A program made the position numbers and the translations under genes. The notes below the pieces were generated by a model that made no database searches, was not told the origin of the DNA, and worked only from the letters and a program-made list of their open reading frames with translations. A stretch of 64,000 nt of DNA, taken from Trichostrongylus colubriformis (taxonomy: Eukaryota > Nematoda > Chromadorea > Rhabditida > Trichostrongylidae). Of this stretch, positions 1 through 12,889 are shown in pieces. The first letter of the stretch is position 1. Each line of letters begins with the position of its first letter. The stretch spans positions 20,200,334-20,264,333 of the forward strand of contig OZ022260.1 in the NCBI GenBank assembly GCA_963978905.1, written 5' to 3'.

Positions 1-2758
1 ACCGATACGAAGAGCGGTGATGATGAATCAACGCCAGCAGACCGGTGAAATGACTGAAGAGCACACCGATGAGGTGTGCTGATGCCCCAGCCCCGTCGCC
101 GAACCGACAGCGTTCATCCGAAGCTTAGCCGTATTACAATCAATCGCACACACGAATCACATCATGCCAGGCACCGAGAGCGGAGCGCTGCATTTTCAAC
201 GGAAAACGAAGTTTTTTAGATGGCAAAAGAAGAACTGTGAAGCGAGAGACAAGCGAGGGTAACGATACGATTGGAAACATCTGCTGCTGTAAATTCAGAA
301 AATAACTGGAAATTGCCCAGCCGAGAAGCAGAGGATAAAGGGAGAAGAGCAAGGACAAGGCGAACCGCAAAAGCAAGCCGCCGCTGTGTCGCTGTCATAT
401 CGCCTTGTCGACCAGAAAAGGAAACGCGCGATTGAGCGGTGTCGCAACGCGGCGGCACCGCCTTGAACGCGACGATCGGCGCGACTCGTGTGAAATTCGA
501 ATCGGGAATGAAGCGACGTGAGTAAATGCTATCAGTCCTTGTATTTCTGCTTATGCCGACATCAGCACGTCGAATACACTCATGTGTTGGGCAAGCGGGG
601 CGATCAGTGAATCAGTGTGTCTGCAGACGAATGCCCAATCAAAACGGGCAAACATCGATCGGTCCGTACAGAGATGAAAGAATTCACCAGCTCTCAGTCA
701 CTGTGTACAATAGAACTACTCGAAAAGAGTGGTGCCGATAATTGCAATGTCCGTACGCGTCACAAGAAAAGAGGGGGAGGCATGCGAATCGCTGAGGCTA
801 CTGTACTCAACCACCTTGGTCGGCCACATATCGACGGACATAGTGCAGGAGAAACATGGAAAATTAAGCATAAGAGTTCTGAAGCTGTAAATTCAAAGCT
901 GATCTGAAGTTCGAACTCTGCCAGGAGCTGGAGGTAGCCGCTGATCGTGGTGGCGCAAGGAGGGGAGTGGGTGGTTTGTCTGTGTCTGTGTGTATATGTG
1001 GTGTGTGTGTGAGGCCTTGAATGGATGTTGCGCCCGCGGTGAGTCATTCATTGTTCCTCACAGTGTACCACCGCTCACTGCTGCTATTCTCAATCTTGTG
1101 GTCGCGTTTTCCGCCGTGACTGCCTAAGTGACTTGCACAGTTACGGAGAATCACAGATCTCTACAACCGCCACCTTGCTACGATGGAGAGGCTCTGCTTG
1201 ACGGCTGCTGGTTGGCCGATCAACGAATCGCTGCCGTGGGGTGCTGCTCTTATGTCGTTATCAACCTGCTTCTTGCGCTCTCAAGCTCAGCTTCTGCGTC
1301 ACCAGCCAGAGCCGCATATTTCGCACTCGTCTAACACTGCGGGGGAGCTATGCGCTGCTGCGACAGTGTAAAGCAAACACGCTCTAATCATTACAGCAAA
1401 AGACAGCGAGTTGGGCTAAATAGGAGATCAGTCAAGGGTATCTCGGCGGACGGATCGGATCAGCAAATGACAAGGGAAGAAAAAACGTGCTATTAGCTAT
1501 GGAAGTGAACGATGCTGACCGTTCTTTCCAAAAATAGAACCACCAGCTTCATTAGAGTCAGAAAGCCACATGGACTCACTCTCCTGGAAAGCAGATCCAT
1601 TGAGGATTTCGGGGAAGAAAAGCTTCGGGTAATTTCCATGCAAAGCTCCGAACTCCATATTCTGTTACAGGACCGCTACACAGCAATACTTACAGCTGTT
1701 GAAGTGCAAAAGTGCGAGGGATCCCCTTTGACTGTTGGGAAGTGTTTACTTCGGATTTCTTTGTCACCTAGACTCATCTCTATGATCCTTGTACTTAGTG
1801 AAGTTGAATTCAGACCAACTAGAGTGATGCTGTTAAAACAATTCCATGTAGCCTCACCCAATGTATCTTCAACTACTACAAATTGAAATACAGCTTGTAG
1901 TCCTGCTCAATATCTGGCAGTGCATTGATAATCTAGCGCAGTGGCTGCAGGCGGCGCTTTGCGCCCACATTTCCTCAGGATTGATCCGTTTCGTGGGTCA
2001 TTCAATCATGGGTCCTGATTTTGGATAGCAAAACAGATTGTTAAAATTTAACACCGCTTAGTGTTTTATCGCACATGATATATCGTCATTAACTGTTTAT
2101 ATTCGCATAACACGCTCATCATGACGTGTTCTAAATAAATAAAAAGGTCAACAGTGAGCGCTTTGCACCTCTATAAACTGGCGCCGATCCAGAGAATTCC
2201 CGGTTTTTTATTTGGCCACTGAAGCCCCCTTTTAGCTTTGTATGTTCTTTACAGCTGAACGAATTTAAAGGTCGTATACATGATTGGTAAATTTAGCAGT
2301 TAAAGATGACGCTCTTATAGGCTAGTCTGACAACGAAGATGAAGGGAGCGGGAGCAGTGGGCTTATTCTTCTTCTGATAATCTGTGAATGATGGTGATGG
2401 GCCCACTAGGTATACCAGTTTCAGCGCTTCGAAGGTCACTTCGATGGACTCAGGCTTTCACAGATGTTTCTATTATGAAGTCATTAAACAGTAGTTGACT
2501 AGCGGACAGGTCAGGAGAAGGTCACGTACGGAAATGAATCAGTGCGGTAACCAGACACTGCAATTATCCACGGTGTCAATAAGTGCGGTCAGTGGTCTCA
2601 CCTCTCGTCAGCATTGTGTGATGTGTGTTGCTATGAGGAGGATTCGGATCGCACCTGTCTGAACATTTGAACAGAACCACCTCCTCGTTGGAGGAGGCGA
2701 TTTCAAAAAGAAAATAAAAAACAGCAAAGCAGAATTCCTATTGTGGTACTCCACGTAC
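1..2758. other. Intron or flank downstream of tropomyosin exon 3; no exon recognised
   Basis: On the minus strand this stretch follows tropomyosin exon 3, so it should be intron until exon 4, which I did not find and which probably lies left of the window. Open frames of up to 124 codons occur (for example 1512-1886 plus) but show no family motif and no splice borders. A TG/CA-rich tract lies near 975-1015. I see no RNA gene. Confidence 0.5.
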
Positions 2759-5700
2759 CTCTTGCACTTTCTTCTCTTTCTCTTCCAACTGGCTGGTGGC
2801 TGCAGCCAAATCTTCCTGAAATATGGGCAGTACGTAGATGACATACAAGAGCATTTGGTCCTATACTCTTGAAGACACTAGAGAGCTCAACTGTTTAGTT
2901 ACTTAATAATTATCTATTTGTATATGGGTAGTAATAGCACGACTGAATGTAAAGCTTTTTTCTTACTCTATTGCCCTGGTTATCTTATATATTTTGCCAA
3001 ATATTTTCGTAAATCTCTTCCGTTCTTGTAAATTTATTTTTATCTCCTTACTTATTCATCTATTTGTGTGTAATTCATCTTACAGTGCACCTTGGAAATG
3101 AATCACTTCTAATTCCTAGAGTTTGATGAATTTATTGTAAACTGAATCACATGCCAGAGGCAATCAAGTGCACATGATTTACTCATATTCTTAGAGATAT
3201 CCAAATTGCAAAAACTGGAAAGCTCATGAAATTGAAGAGATATTTGGGTGATACAGTAATTTTATTACGCATAGTGTAACAGTATTTTTCGAAAGTCAGA
3301 AACTGATGCAGTCAGCAGCTTTGTAAGCACAAAACAGCCTGATCTCGTTCATTCCTCAAAGTGGACTGAGACCTCAGACTAACCTCTCTATTCAGAGAAA
3401 ACATTGTTTCGGTCACCATGTACATAATATGTACTCACGTCACTTGCCTCTACCACCGTAGTGGCAACGTATCCAAACCTGCCCGAAGGACAGATAGCTT
3501 ACCACAATTCAATTGATTTTATTTAATTAATCATGGTCTTTTGTATAAGCGCTATCTAGAGTACTGCGCAGAGGATTTCTCGAAAACTCTATGGACCTAT
3601 TAGGACCACGATGTGATAACTAATGAATGTCTGTGATAGGCTCCCATGTACTAGTAGCATACTGCTCACTGGTCTCCAACCACTCACTCGATGAAGGTAG
3701 GGGTCGCTGGAATCTCAGAAGGTGCTATCGCAATGAGGTGGGGGGAGGCATCCCACTGTGGACATTATTTTGACCTGAGCCTAAAGAGAGAAAGGAACCT
3801 CTTCTTTCCTCCATTAAGACCTAGGCAAAAGTAAACGTCTGAATGTGAGGATTGAACCCTCAAGGATCTTTCCAGGGTGCTTAGATAAGCGACTTTTTAT
3901 AGGATGCCCCCCTCCCCCTCATTGCAATAACACCTTTAGAATTCGGCCGTATGGAGAAATATGGCTCGATCAGTTTTGCTTATAATAATACCATATCAAT
4001 CCAAGGAGTGTGCGGAATTCCTCTACTGCACCCTTCCTATGGGCTAGTAAACAGCGTTGGAAGAGCAAAACCAATTACTCTGACAAGTATGGTGCGAGTT
4101 GGATCAGGTGAATTCAGTGGGTGATTACGAAGCCTGACTAATCAGAGGGTATAGCGATCATAGTTTTTCATAGGAAAAGACGCGAAACATTTCAAATGCC
4201 AACGTTATACGATTATTTTCATCTCAAGGTTGTTCTATATGTTCGTGATAACACGGGAACGATTGCAAATATTCGTACATTTGTTTACGAATGATTCTAT
4301 ACAAATTGAGCGCATCCGCATCACTACATTATTCTGAACATTCACTACGAAATTGATGAATGGATGCCATCTGAATTCATTGATTGGAAAAGAAATAAGA
4401 ACTGATATCGGTGACGATGTCAGTGCTATACTATATTAATAAAATACTGAAAAGAGAGAAGGGGCAACTTGTCAAATACTGAACGGTAAAATGTCATCAC
4501 AAAACTGACTTGTTTCAACGATCATGTGAAGCAGGTTCCCGTGAGGAATTCATCAAGTTGCCCCCTCCTCTCAATAGTATCCCGCTGTCTTTACGAAGAG
4601 GCTATTCTACTGCATAGTACACTGACGGGGTCAGAGATTCAGTAACGAGATCATATGAGGTCAGTTAATGCTGAAAGGAGGAAGAATGGACCGCTCAAGA
4701 GAGGAGCACGAGGCTTGACGGCTTTTTTAAGAAGCATATGGATACTATCAGTTAAAAGATTTATATCATCAGAAAGGCTGATTATCATATTGATTCAAAA
4801 TCAGCATTCTTCGGAAATATTTACATAGTTACCACGCTTTTAGTTGTCGAAGTGAAAAGCGCCGTACCTGAGCCTTGTCCAAATCGTTTTCCGTTTGCAT
4901 CATTTTCTTTTGTGTGTCACGGAGCTCTTCTTCAACTCGCTCCAACTTTTCGGTAATCTGGCGGACTTTCTCTTCGGCGGCATCGGCTCGATCGAGAGCA
5001 TTGTCCTGAAACAAGTTGTGTCTCCTCCGCGATCCACCACGGAAGTCTCATCACCATTTCTTCTTTCCCTTTCAGACCAGGATCGACTGGTGGCCTGTGG
5101 GGAGTCCTAACCCCACAAGTAGATTTAAAATGTTTCATTCTTAGACATTCTCTCTCCCACGAAATTAGAAAATTGTAAGATTCCACCTATTCGTGAAGCG
5201 AATTCTTCACCTTTTTAAATCCACTGCTGTCTCGCCTTCGTAATCTAGAGGCTTCCGACGGGGGGCTAAACGTCACGGATTGCCTCCATATGTTGTAAGG
5301 ATCGAAACCTCTCGCGCTCTATGTATTACACTGCCCTCAACTGTGTGCCTCTTGCCTCCCACCACCTTTTCCACCCCAACCAGCCTCCCCACTCTTTCCC
5401 TGCAGAGAAGTTTTAGCGAAAAGTCAAATTAGTCGAAAAGAAACATGGCACATGAAATTTCCCATTTGCCTACGCGCTGCTCGGAATTCTTGACAGTCCA
5501 TAAGAGAAACACGTGCTGAATCATCGCTATTTCTCGCTCGATGCCACGATTCTTCGCTAGCTTCAGAGCTTCCACATAAACCGGAATCAAAACTTCTATT
5601 ATATCTTATGGGAGAATAAGGCAACATACGTACATATGTGGCAAATTTGGATCAAACTGAACCGAATATCCGCGCATGGGCTGATCATTAATGTTAGGGA

Positions 5701-5983
5701 GCGGCGCCGCCAGTGACCGGGAGATCTCCACACCCAAAAAAGCGGGAAGAAACAAGCTAAAGGAACGTGAATCGCGCTCGCGACTGCCCCATCAGGTTTG
5801 GAATTGTGTTCGTGTCACGTTCAGGAAGGTGGGGGTTAGAGACTGTCAGCAACCATCAATGGTGACGTCGAAAAGCCATACAAAATATTCAACATAGCAC
5901 ATGAAATAACATCCTCCGTATACACGTAGTATACGTACCTTCTCGATCTTCATCGCCTGCATCTTCTTCTTGATGGCGTCCAT
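2759..5983 (-). CDS. lev-11: Tropomyosin, 5' part (coding exons 1-3), gene continues left of window
   Basis: Tropomyosin is a dimeric coiled coil that lies along actin filaments and, with troponin, controls muscle contraction. Three exons join in phase. Exon 1 (5939-5983) encodes 15 residues from the start codon, beginning [15 protein letters not shown]. Exon 2 (4868-5005) encodes 46 residues, including [14 protein letters not shown] and [12 protein letters not shown]. Exon 3 (2759-2815) encodes 19 residues, [19 protein letters not shown]. All borders are GT-AG and each exon is a whole number of codons. Heptad hydrophobic residues and the Lys-rich N-terminus are typical, and the sequence is nearly that of Caenorhabditis lev-11, from memory. 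Only about 80 of the usual 284 residues are here. The two introns (0.9 and 2.1 kb) are long, and the second holds two MITEs. Family identity is secure. The isoform is unknown because alternative first and internal exons were not found. Confidence 0.95.
3719..3943. repeat. MITE with ~40 bp inverted ends, inside lev-11 intron
   Basis: The left end starts GGTGCTATCGCAATGAGG followed by a G tract. The right end is its reverse complement with few mismatches (a C tract, then CATTGCAATAACACC). The length is about 225 bp and there is no ORF. Related ends occur at 9080-9166 and 47452-47660, and one isolated end lies near 44611, so this is a dispersed family. Confidence 0.7.
4455..4578. repeat. Short MITE-like inverted repeat in lev-11 intron
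   Basis: GAGAGAAGGGGCAACTTG near 4455 is matched by its near reverse complement CAAGTTGCCCCCTCCTCTC ending near 4576. The spacer is about 85 bp. It is non-coding. No other copy was seen in the window. Confidence 0.5.
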
Positions 5984-7021
5984 TTTGGCAGTAGTTTTGA
6001 AACAGGAGTAGTGCAGCCGCAAACAACGAGGAGCCTGATGTACTGATTCTGGGTCTAGCCAGGCGCGCTCGCAAGCCTAGCCTTTCCTCCAGCCCTTCGC
6101 CACGCCCCACACACGCCACCAGCGCCCCGTTCTTTCTCTCTCTGAAACATCTCCACACAGGATACTCTTTTCATCGAGAAATGACTGATACATACCGTAT
6201 ACTCAGCACCTCCGCTACCTCGAATAGTGTCAGTTGCCTCTGGGCCACTGATACACTCTCACTTGGTGTCACGACATCTTCCGTCTCCGTGACTCTCAAG
6301 AATGGGGGTGTATCTCGTTCGTCAGTGCGAAATCACACACACCCACCCCACGTAAAGATAGCTTCGACAAAACACATTACACCAACAACTACGCCGTCCA
6401 CAGCAACGTCGGCAGCAGCGGACGTGAATCCTCAGTTCTGACACATCATGGACAAAAATCTCGTAAAATGACGTCCTGCCCGCTGGAATGTGCTCACCAA
6501 CGAGGATAGGTCCATGCAGCAGATACCCCGAAGACGCTGACTTCTCATAAAGTCTTCAAGGAATACTCGCTACATTCTCTATACAGCAACGGTGACAGAA
6601 GCATTGCCGGTCATACAACGGACACATCATTCTTCTTTTCTGGCGGGCATACTTTACCTTGAAGAGAGTCACCCCAGTTCGTTGTTGGTGACACATTGTC
6701 TAAGGGATGAGTGCGCGCCCTAGTCATTTTGAAAGGTGCATAAGTGCAAAAGAGGGCGTACAGAGCTACTAGAATGGGTTTTCCGGGGAATATTGCCTTG
6801 AAAACCTCCCCAAGAAGAAAGGTAAAGATCCACATGGTAAAGGATATGGGATAATTATAGGGTAAAAACCATGAGAGACAAGGTTAAAAAATTTTCAATG
6901 TTAATCAGTCCTTTTTTAGAAAACGCCAGGCATTCATCTTTTGCCTAGAATAGTAAAGGCATTCGAATGTGATTATCCTATACAGCGGCTCGAGAGGTAA
7001 GTCGTTGTACAAGCCTTAGTG
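5984..7021. other. Upstream region of lev-11; no gene supported
   Basis: This is the 5' flank of the tropomyosin start codon on the minus strand, so promoter elements are expected here. I cannot point to a TATA box or a trans-splice site with confidence. The short frames at 5889-6158 (minus) and 6181-6441 (plus) have no recognisable motif; the first merely overlaps exon 1 in another frame. Confidence 0.4.
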
Positions 7022-8152
7022 TCCCTCTCGGCGAGACTCACTAGGGAAGGTATTTTACTTCCCATGGAACTTTGAAGTGAAACCCGGGGGGATCGATAGA
7101 GCTTCGAACGCTGATTATAATAGTGAAAACCAAAATTGCCAAATGGCATCCTGAAGCGAGTTACGATGGGTCAAAGTTTGCCTGTGACACCTCATTGGCG
7201 AGGCACTTTGCCATCAAACGGTTTGTCGAAATGGTTATTTGCAATGAAACACATATTACTGTACGCGCTTTCAAATGCTGATCTCAAATCTGTATTCAGA
7301 ATCTGTTAAACAATTACCTGAATGAAGTTATGAAGGTTTTTCTGAAAAAAGAGTAATACCATTTCATGGTATGTTTGGGAGCCCATAGCGCGCGAGCCAT
7401 ACGTTTTCACGCAAAACCATTGTGATTTTCGTGTTCAGGGGATCAAATTACCCTATGGGACAAGTTTTCAGCTAATTCGAGAGTTTGACCAAATTTCGGA
7501 AAAATTGATGAGCTATTGACATTGGCAACCCATTTGACAAAGGAGTAGTCGTTCACCCTTCCCCAGCAAATGCTCTTATTTGGCGCTGGTTACGTGCGTT
7601 TAGTGTGATGGGCAAGTGTGATAGGTATGTTTAGGTTATCTTGTTCAGCTTGCAGGATTTTTTGTGGAAGGAAATTCAAAAACTCCTACTTAACCCCTGG
7701 CCACCCCTCATTTCCCGAAGTTGGGCCAAAAACTGGATCCGGCTGGAAATTTGCACAGAGGGGTAATTCGACCCCCTACGCGCGATTATCATACAAGGAA
7801 ACGTTTAGAAGTGAAACAAAACACTGACAATGAAACACAAAATGCAAAAAAAGCCGCACCGGCGGGTAGCAAACCCATGACCTCGCGTTTACGGAACCGG
7901 AGCACTACCACCAGGCCACGGAGGCCACATCTGTTCATGCGCTAGTCATGCTGATAGCAAAGCGCCTCGCCATTGAGATGTCACAGGCAAGTCACACGCA
8001 AACTTTGACCCCTCGTAACTCGCTTCAGGATGTCATATGGCAGTTTTGAATTCCACAGTTATAATCAGCGTTCAAAGCTCTACGATCCCCCCGGGTCTCA
8101 TTTCAAAGTTCCATGGGAAGTAAAATACCTTCCCTAGTCAGAGAGGCCTGGT
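7022..8152. mobile_element. Non-autonomous DNA element with ~190 bp terminal inverted repeats
   Basis: The left arm (about 7027-7215) contains CTAGGGAAGGTATTTTAC, then CTTCCCATGGAACTTTGAA, then GCGAGTTACGA and TGACACCTCATTGGCGAGGC. The right arm (about 7957-8150) is its reverse complement in the same order at roughly 85% identity by eye. The 740 bp interior holds no transposase-like frame but carries a tRNA-like unit at 7853-7926. Length and structure fit a foldback or a non-autonomous transposon. Target duplication was not resolved. Confidence 0.75.
7853..7926 (-). tRNA. tRNA-like unit (degenerate tRNA or head of a tRNA-derived SINE)
   Basis: The minus strand begins GGCCTCCGTGGCCTGGTGG, which matches a Pol III A box. 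It continues through CCGTAAACGCGAGG and then GGGTTTGCTACCC, a weakened B box (GGTTCGANNCC expected). Seven T residues follow directly, which is a Pol III terminator. The order and spacing are tRNA-like and recall Thr(CGT). The acceptor and anticodon stems do not pair well, so I call it a pseudo-tRNA or SINE head. It lies inside the 7022-8152 element. Confidence 0.4.
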
Positions 8153-9962
8153 ATACAGGGGTGACAGAAAAAGAGTAATTTCTTTCCTACTCCACTTTCA
8201 ACACTATATTAGGGGAATTCAACGAGTTGTGACCAGGTATTTCCATCCTCAAAATTGAGAACGGACCTCACTCTATCACTAAACTTCGCAACGGCCTTCT
8301 GCACGAACAGGATCGGGAGTTTATTCCGAGTGAAGATGATGTATCACCTCAACACGGCAAAAGCTAAGATTTCGACACTCGTTCACAACCTCGCTAATGG
8401 TCCTTACTGTCGGTTACTGAGAGGATTCGTATTTGGTAGTGCCCTCGAGTATTCCATTTTTTCAAGGCTCCCGATATCCTTAATTATCAAAAACCAAAAC
8501 ATGCCGTTACCACTGAAACTCTCCTCAGGGGGGTTTGAGGTATAAGAAATGATACTTCGGATCATAGCAGCGTTGTCCGAGCAGCAAGGGCTCTGTGACT
8601 TCTATGAACCGAAGGGCCAATCCTTACCAAGCTTCCCACAAAAGACCTACCACGGAACCTAGCTCCACTGTTTTAAGCACCTTGATACCGTAGGTGCTCC
8701 GAAGCCCGACTGTGCCGACTGAAGGCTCAGTATTTCGATGAAGGTGGAAGTAGTGAGTCTCAGCTTGCTTCTGTTTTTAAAGGAACATTTCGGTAGTATT
8801 TTGTCCCATTACTTTTATCTCTTTCGTTTCTCTGTGTTTTGCATATTGCGGATGTGAGCCGTGAGCAGAATTACTTTTTTTTTGAAGCATGGTTGCAGAA
8901 TCTTCAAGGGATCTCTTATTTCTGATTGAAAAACGTGATGTCATGCGTCGTAAAGAAATTCGTCGAGGAATCATTAATCATGCGGTTGTTTTCTTTTACT
9001 ATTTTCTGTCAGGTGATGTCTAAAAATCTTCGGACCATAACAATTTTTTGCACTAGTTAGTAGCACCATGATTATCCAACGGTGCTATCGCAACGGAAGG
9101 GGGCGGGGGAGCACTTCACTAAAGTCGTTGTCTCACTAAAGATTGCGATAGCACCTCTTCAACATTTAGGAAACGTACCCCCATACTTACAGCATTTGTG
9201 GGAAGGGGAGAGGGTGGTATCGTTAGAATAGATTGGGTGCTGGTAGTGTTCTCGGAAATATTCTTGTGCTCCGTAAAGCAGTTCTTCACCATCTCTCGAT
9301 GGCTTGAGAGGCTTATCTAGATGGGCGGGACTCATATAGAATTTTTATCGCTGAACTATGCTAGTGGGAGAGGTGCCAGTTGTTACTATAACACCTCACC
9401 CATCCATGCAGAACTGGTTATTATGGAATTTTATGAGAAGTATGCGCCGGTAATCCACCGCCTACACGCTGTAATTTCTAAGAATCTCGTTCAGTGTTAG
9501 ACGAACTTGGACTTTGATTAATCTCATTACATTGCAACCCACGTTGACGTTATCTCACCCACAAGAGATATTTCGTGCATAATAATTTATGGCATTCATA
9601 TTCGCTTGTACTGAATAAGCGACCATGTGGCACAGCTTTGAGGATTTAGTAAGGCATAGCCATAGTGGATTGGATTTCCGTGACCCTAAAAATCTGCATA
9701 TTCACTCACTTTCCTAATCACAAAAACAGCGTAAATTTTGGTTTTTTCGACACAACGAGAAAAACAAAAAATAGCAGTTTTGTCTGAGTTCGTGCCGTTG
9801 AACTGTCGCCACCGCATTTCCGGTTGGGGCTCACAAGATATAGTGTAAGACTTACAGTGCATGTTGCTCACATGAAGTTATCCATCCCATATTCACGTGT
9901 ACCTTGATCGCTTCAATGTTCCTTCTCACAAAAGGTCATTCCAGCGCTCCTTCTCTGGGATC
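8153..9962. other. Intergenic, no gene recognised
   Basis: AT-rich DNA with short frames (8255-8545 plus, 8777-8974 minus) that lack motifs and splice signals. It contains the small G-tract MITE at 9080-9166. Confidence 0.4.
9080..9166. repeat. Short copy of the GGTGCTATCGCAA MITE family
   Basis: GGTGCTATCGCAACGGAAG followed by a G-rich tract opens the unit, and GATTGCGATAGCACC closes it in inverted orientation about 85 bp later. The ends are the same as the 3719-3943 element. Confidence 0.6.
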
Positions 9963-9964
9963 TA

Positions 9965-10671
9965 TTAGGTTGTAAGGAAAGTTTTGGTCGGTTTCGTAAT
10001 GTCAACCTCGGGACATAACTCGGCTCAGGCTTTTCTCACAGAATAAGCACCATTTGATTCGCTACACTTTTGGCATATCACGGATATTTGCATATCTCAT
10101 TTTGGGCTGATGATTTATACAGCGCGAAATCAAAAAAAGGTCGACTCCAAACAACCATTTTTTCTGAACACGCTGCTACTGAAGGAGCTGTCCAAATGTT
10201 TGGGAAAGTGGGGCTTAGTTAACGCTAGATCTGGTGTATATGATGGACTAGTAAGGGCTTTAGCCTACAACTACTCCAATTAGTGGAAGAGGATTTGTGG
10301 AAAATGCGCTTGCGCATAGCTGCTCTGAGGGGTCCCGTGGCACCCCTTTCTTTGGATTTTTCCAAATCGAGGCTATTTGAGGTGGTAACCAAGTTTGTGT
10401 GTTGAGGGCCAATACTTTTGGACATCCCCTGCAAGTGCGGGCGCTTAGCGCTTTCTGCCTTCTTCTAAAAAAGGCCATTTTCGCAGTACTTTATAAAATT
10501 TTCTAAATTCGAAATCCTAGTGGCATTCCAAATAAATCATATATTTAGAAAGAGCAACTTTTTGTCTATTCAAGGAGCACAATGTGTAAGCTGATTCATG
10601 CCGACGCCCTCCAAGACTCGAATTGATCTTGTGAACACGAGAAACCGGCCAGAACTTTTCTTACAACCTAA
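9965..10671. mobile_element. Non-autonomous Tc1/mariner-type element, 707 bp, TA-flanked
   Basis: The left end TTAGGTTGTAAGGAAAGTTT is inverted at the right end, AACTTTTCTTACAACCTAA, and the similarity extends about 40 bp inward (GGTCGGTTTC versus GAAACCGGCC). Both sides carry TA (9963-9964 and 10672-10673), the target duplication used by mariner. The outer bases TTAGGTTG match those of the mariner copies at 43506 and 62714. The minus frame at 10260-10478 shows no D,D catalytic motif, so this is probably non-autonomous. Confidence 0.7.
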
Positions 10672-10673
10672 TA

Positions 10674-12757
10674 CATATATAGACTACCCAGCATGTCGAC
10701 AATTCGTCCGCAGAGCGAGGTTCTAAAAAGTTCTCTTTTTTGAATGCCGTATTTCCCTGCAAGAGACATGCACGTGGACCACAGTCACCACTTACAAAAC
10801 ACTCAATCGGGATGATGGAGGATTCTTACTGAGTGTAAGATCCTCTTAGCTTACTTGACGATAACTGTAGAAGTCAGTAGAAAGGATAGAGGTAACTGAA
10901 AGATAACTCTGCTGGTGTGCGACTGAATTTCTTTCAATGAATTAACTGTACCGAAAATAGATGGTGTAAACGTTAATTGTTCATGGAAAGCTTTGACTTT
11001 CACTTTCAAAGCGTAGATAGAATATTTCCAAATGAAGCTCACTTTAATAATTCCCTTTTGGAATGCGCCACACATCCTGTTTACATTTCCAATCGTGGTG
11101 TCATGTGAATGCTTTTTGGCCTACATATACAATGATTTGAAGAGATACCTAGACATAGCTTGCTGTTCCTACATGGACGGCCAACATACCCGTGTCTCGG
11201 AGTTGAAAATCAGACGGTGCAGCCACTGTGGAGTTGGGGAGAACTACTAAAGACAAAAATCCACTGCGTATTTCCTACTTTGTTGAATCATTTATTTTTC
11301 CGATTGACTTACACTAATTGACAACAATCACGTTGCTTTCTGCTTCGAGGAGCCATCTACTCAAAGCTTTTTCTGCTAGGTTGACTTGATTGTTCCTTTA
11401 TTTTCTTTCTTTTATTTTAATTTCTTTCATGCTTCTTGCGAATACTTTCCCCTTAGTTACGACATGCCTTATAAAAAATAAATAAAATAAATAACAGCAA
11501 ATAAGCTATACCCTTTATCCTTCAGGACGACACTGGTATCAATTCATCGACCCTTGTGATATAAAGTGCAGCCCTGGAGAAGAAGCTGTTCGAGATTTGA
11601 TCCTAGGCCTATGCAAACTGGTGGGGCCATTTCTCAGGGCTGGATAAATTCTACAAAGCATTTTTCCTTGATCTTTATTGCAGCTATTTGTTGGTCTCCA
11701 TAGCACGCACAGTTCTGAAGACAAATTTGCTGTTCGGGGGAGGGGAGGAGGCTCGGTGACAATTGTCTCTACTTTGGCTATACTTTTAAAATCCAAAGGA
11801 AAGAGCACGAATAATTTTTCGAAGCTCTAACGGCACATCTTATGATGGTACTTCTCATGTTTTCCTATTGAAACCTCGCCATGACATTTACCGCCATGAC
11901 ATGCCTTTCATTACTATTTCATATGGCAACGAGATGTTAGAAGGAATTCAATTGGCCATACGTTTTGACTTCTAGTCTACTTTAGAGCAACAATCATTCT
12001 ATTATACCAGCAGAGCAGCAGCTCATGCCTCAATTACATGTGTCACATCAGAGCAAGCCGTCTCTCTTAGATAGTAAGCCTCTTCTCGTTAGATATGTAT
12101 GAAATCTAAGTGCAGTACGGTGAACTAGTTTCTCGATGCTTCGGGTTAATCCAGCTCCAGTTGTTTTTTTTTCAGACATTCATCCCGTTCTTTAGAATTG
12201 AAATCAGTTGAGAAGTTTAATCTAGATGTTATTCTAGATGAAGGAACAATCTTTATAGAGCTTCTCTCTCCTTAGCTGTAAGGAGAATTCCTAGTTGTCT
12301 AATTTATAGCAAAGATCTCATTGATTTGACATGCTGTTCGGCTATGAAAGTTTTGGCTGCATGCCAGCCAACAGCGAAAGTCTCAGCAGCAGGTGGCGAA
12401 GCAAAGCTGCCGGAAACGTTGGCCTTTTTGCATGACAATAATTGAAGATGCACATCTGATGAAATGCGTGCTCCACTGATCGATTATTCTAGTGAACCTT
12501 TTACACGTTTTTATATTACATGTTGTAAGATTTTGAAGAGTTATATTGTTCTGAGGGAACATCTACAGGCTTGTTTCATGGATGATGAACACAACCAGCC
12601 CTTATAAGGCATTGTGTCCATGGTTCTTCCCTTACTGGGAGCAGTACCCGTTCAACCTCAATATTAGAGAGGATCCAGCTTGAATAGCTATCACCACCAA
12701 AGTCGTAATGAAAGCGGTCCATCTCCACCAAGAATGTCTCAGCTACACTATGGCTAT
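10674..12757. other. Intergenic, no gene recognised
   Basis: Frames at 11032-11250 (plus) and 11539-11808 (minus) are open for 70-90 codons but have no motif I know. I see no inverted repeats or RNA genes. Confidence 0.35.
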
Positions 12758-12889
12758 CAGGCCGCGTTCATACCTTGCGTCGGCAGGGCGTGGCTGTGCT
12801 CACAGGTCGCGCGGCAGAGTGGCACGGAGGAGTAGTGCAGAGGAGACAGAGACACGCCTTGCCGCCGCCCCCGCAAAGTATGGCCTTGT
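12758..12889. repeat. MITE with GGCCG..TTCATAC..TTGCG ends
   Basis: It begins GGCCGCGTTCATACCTTGCG and ends CCCGCAAAGTATGGCC, an inverted match. Its length is about 130 bp with a GC-rich interior. The same ends occur at 59121-59299 and 59802-59924, although the interiors differ. Confidence 0.6.

Noticed and set aside
1..140. Possible alternative first exon of tropomyosin
   Set aside because: A minus-strand ATG frame exists but it has no tropomyosin-like residues and no donor that joins exon 3 or 4.
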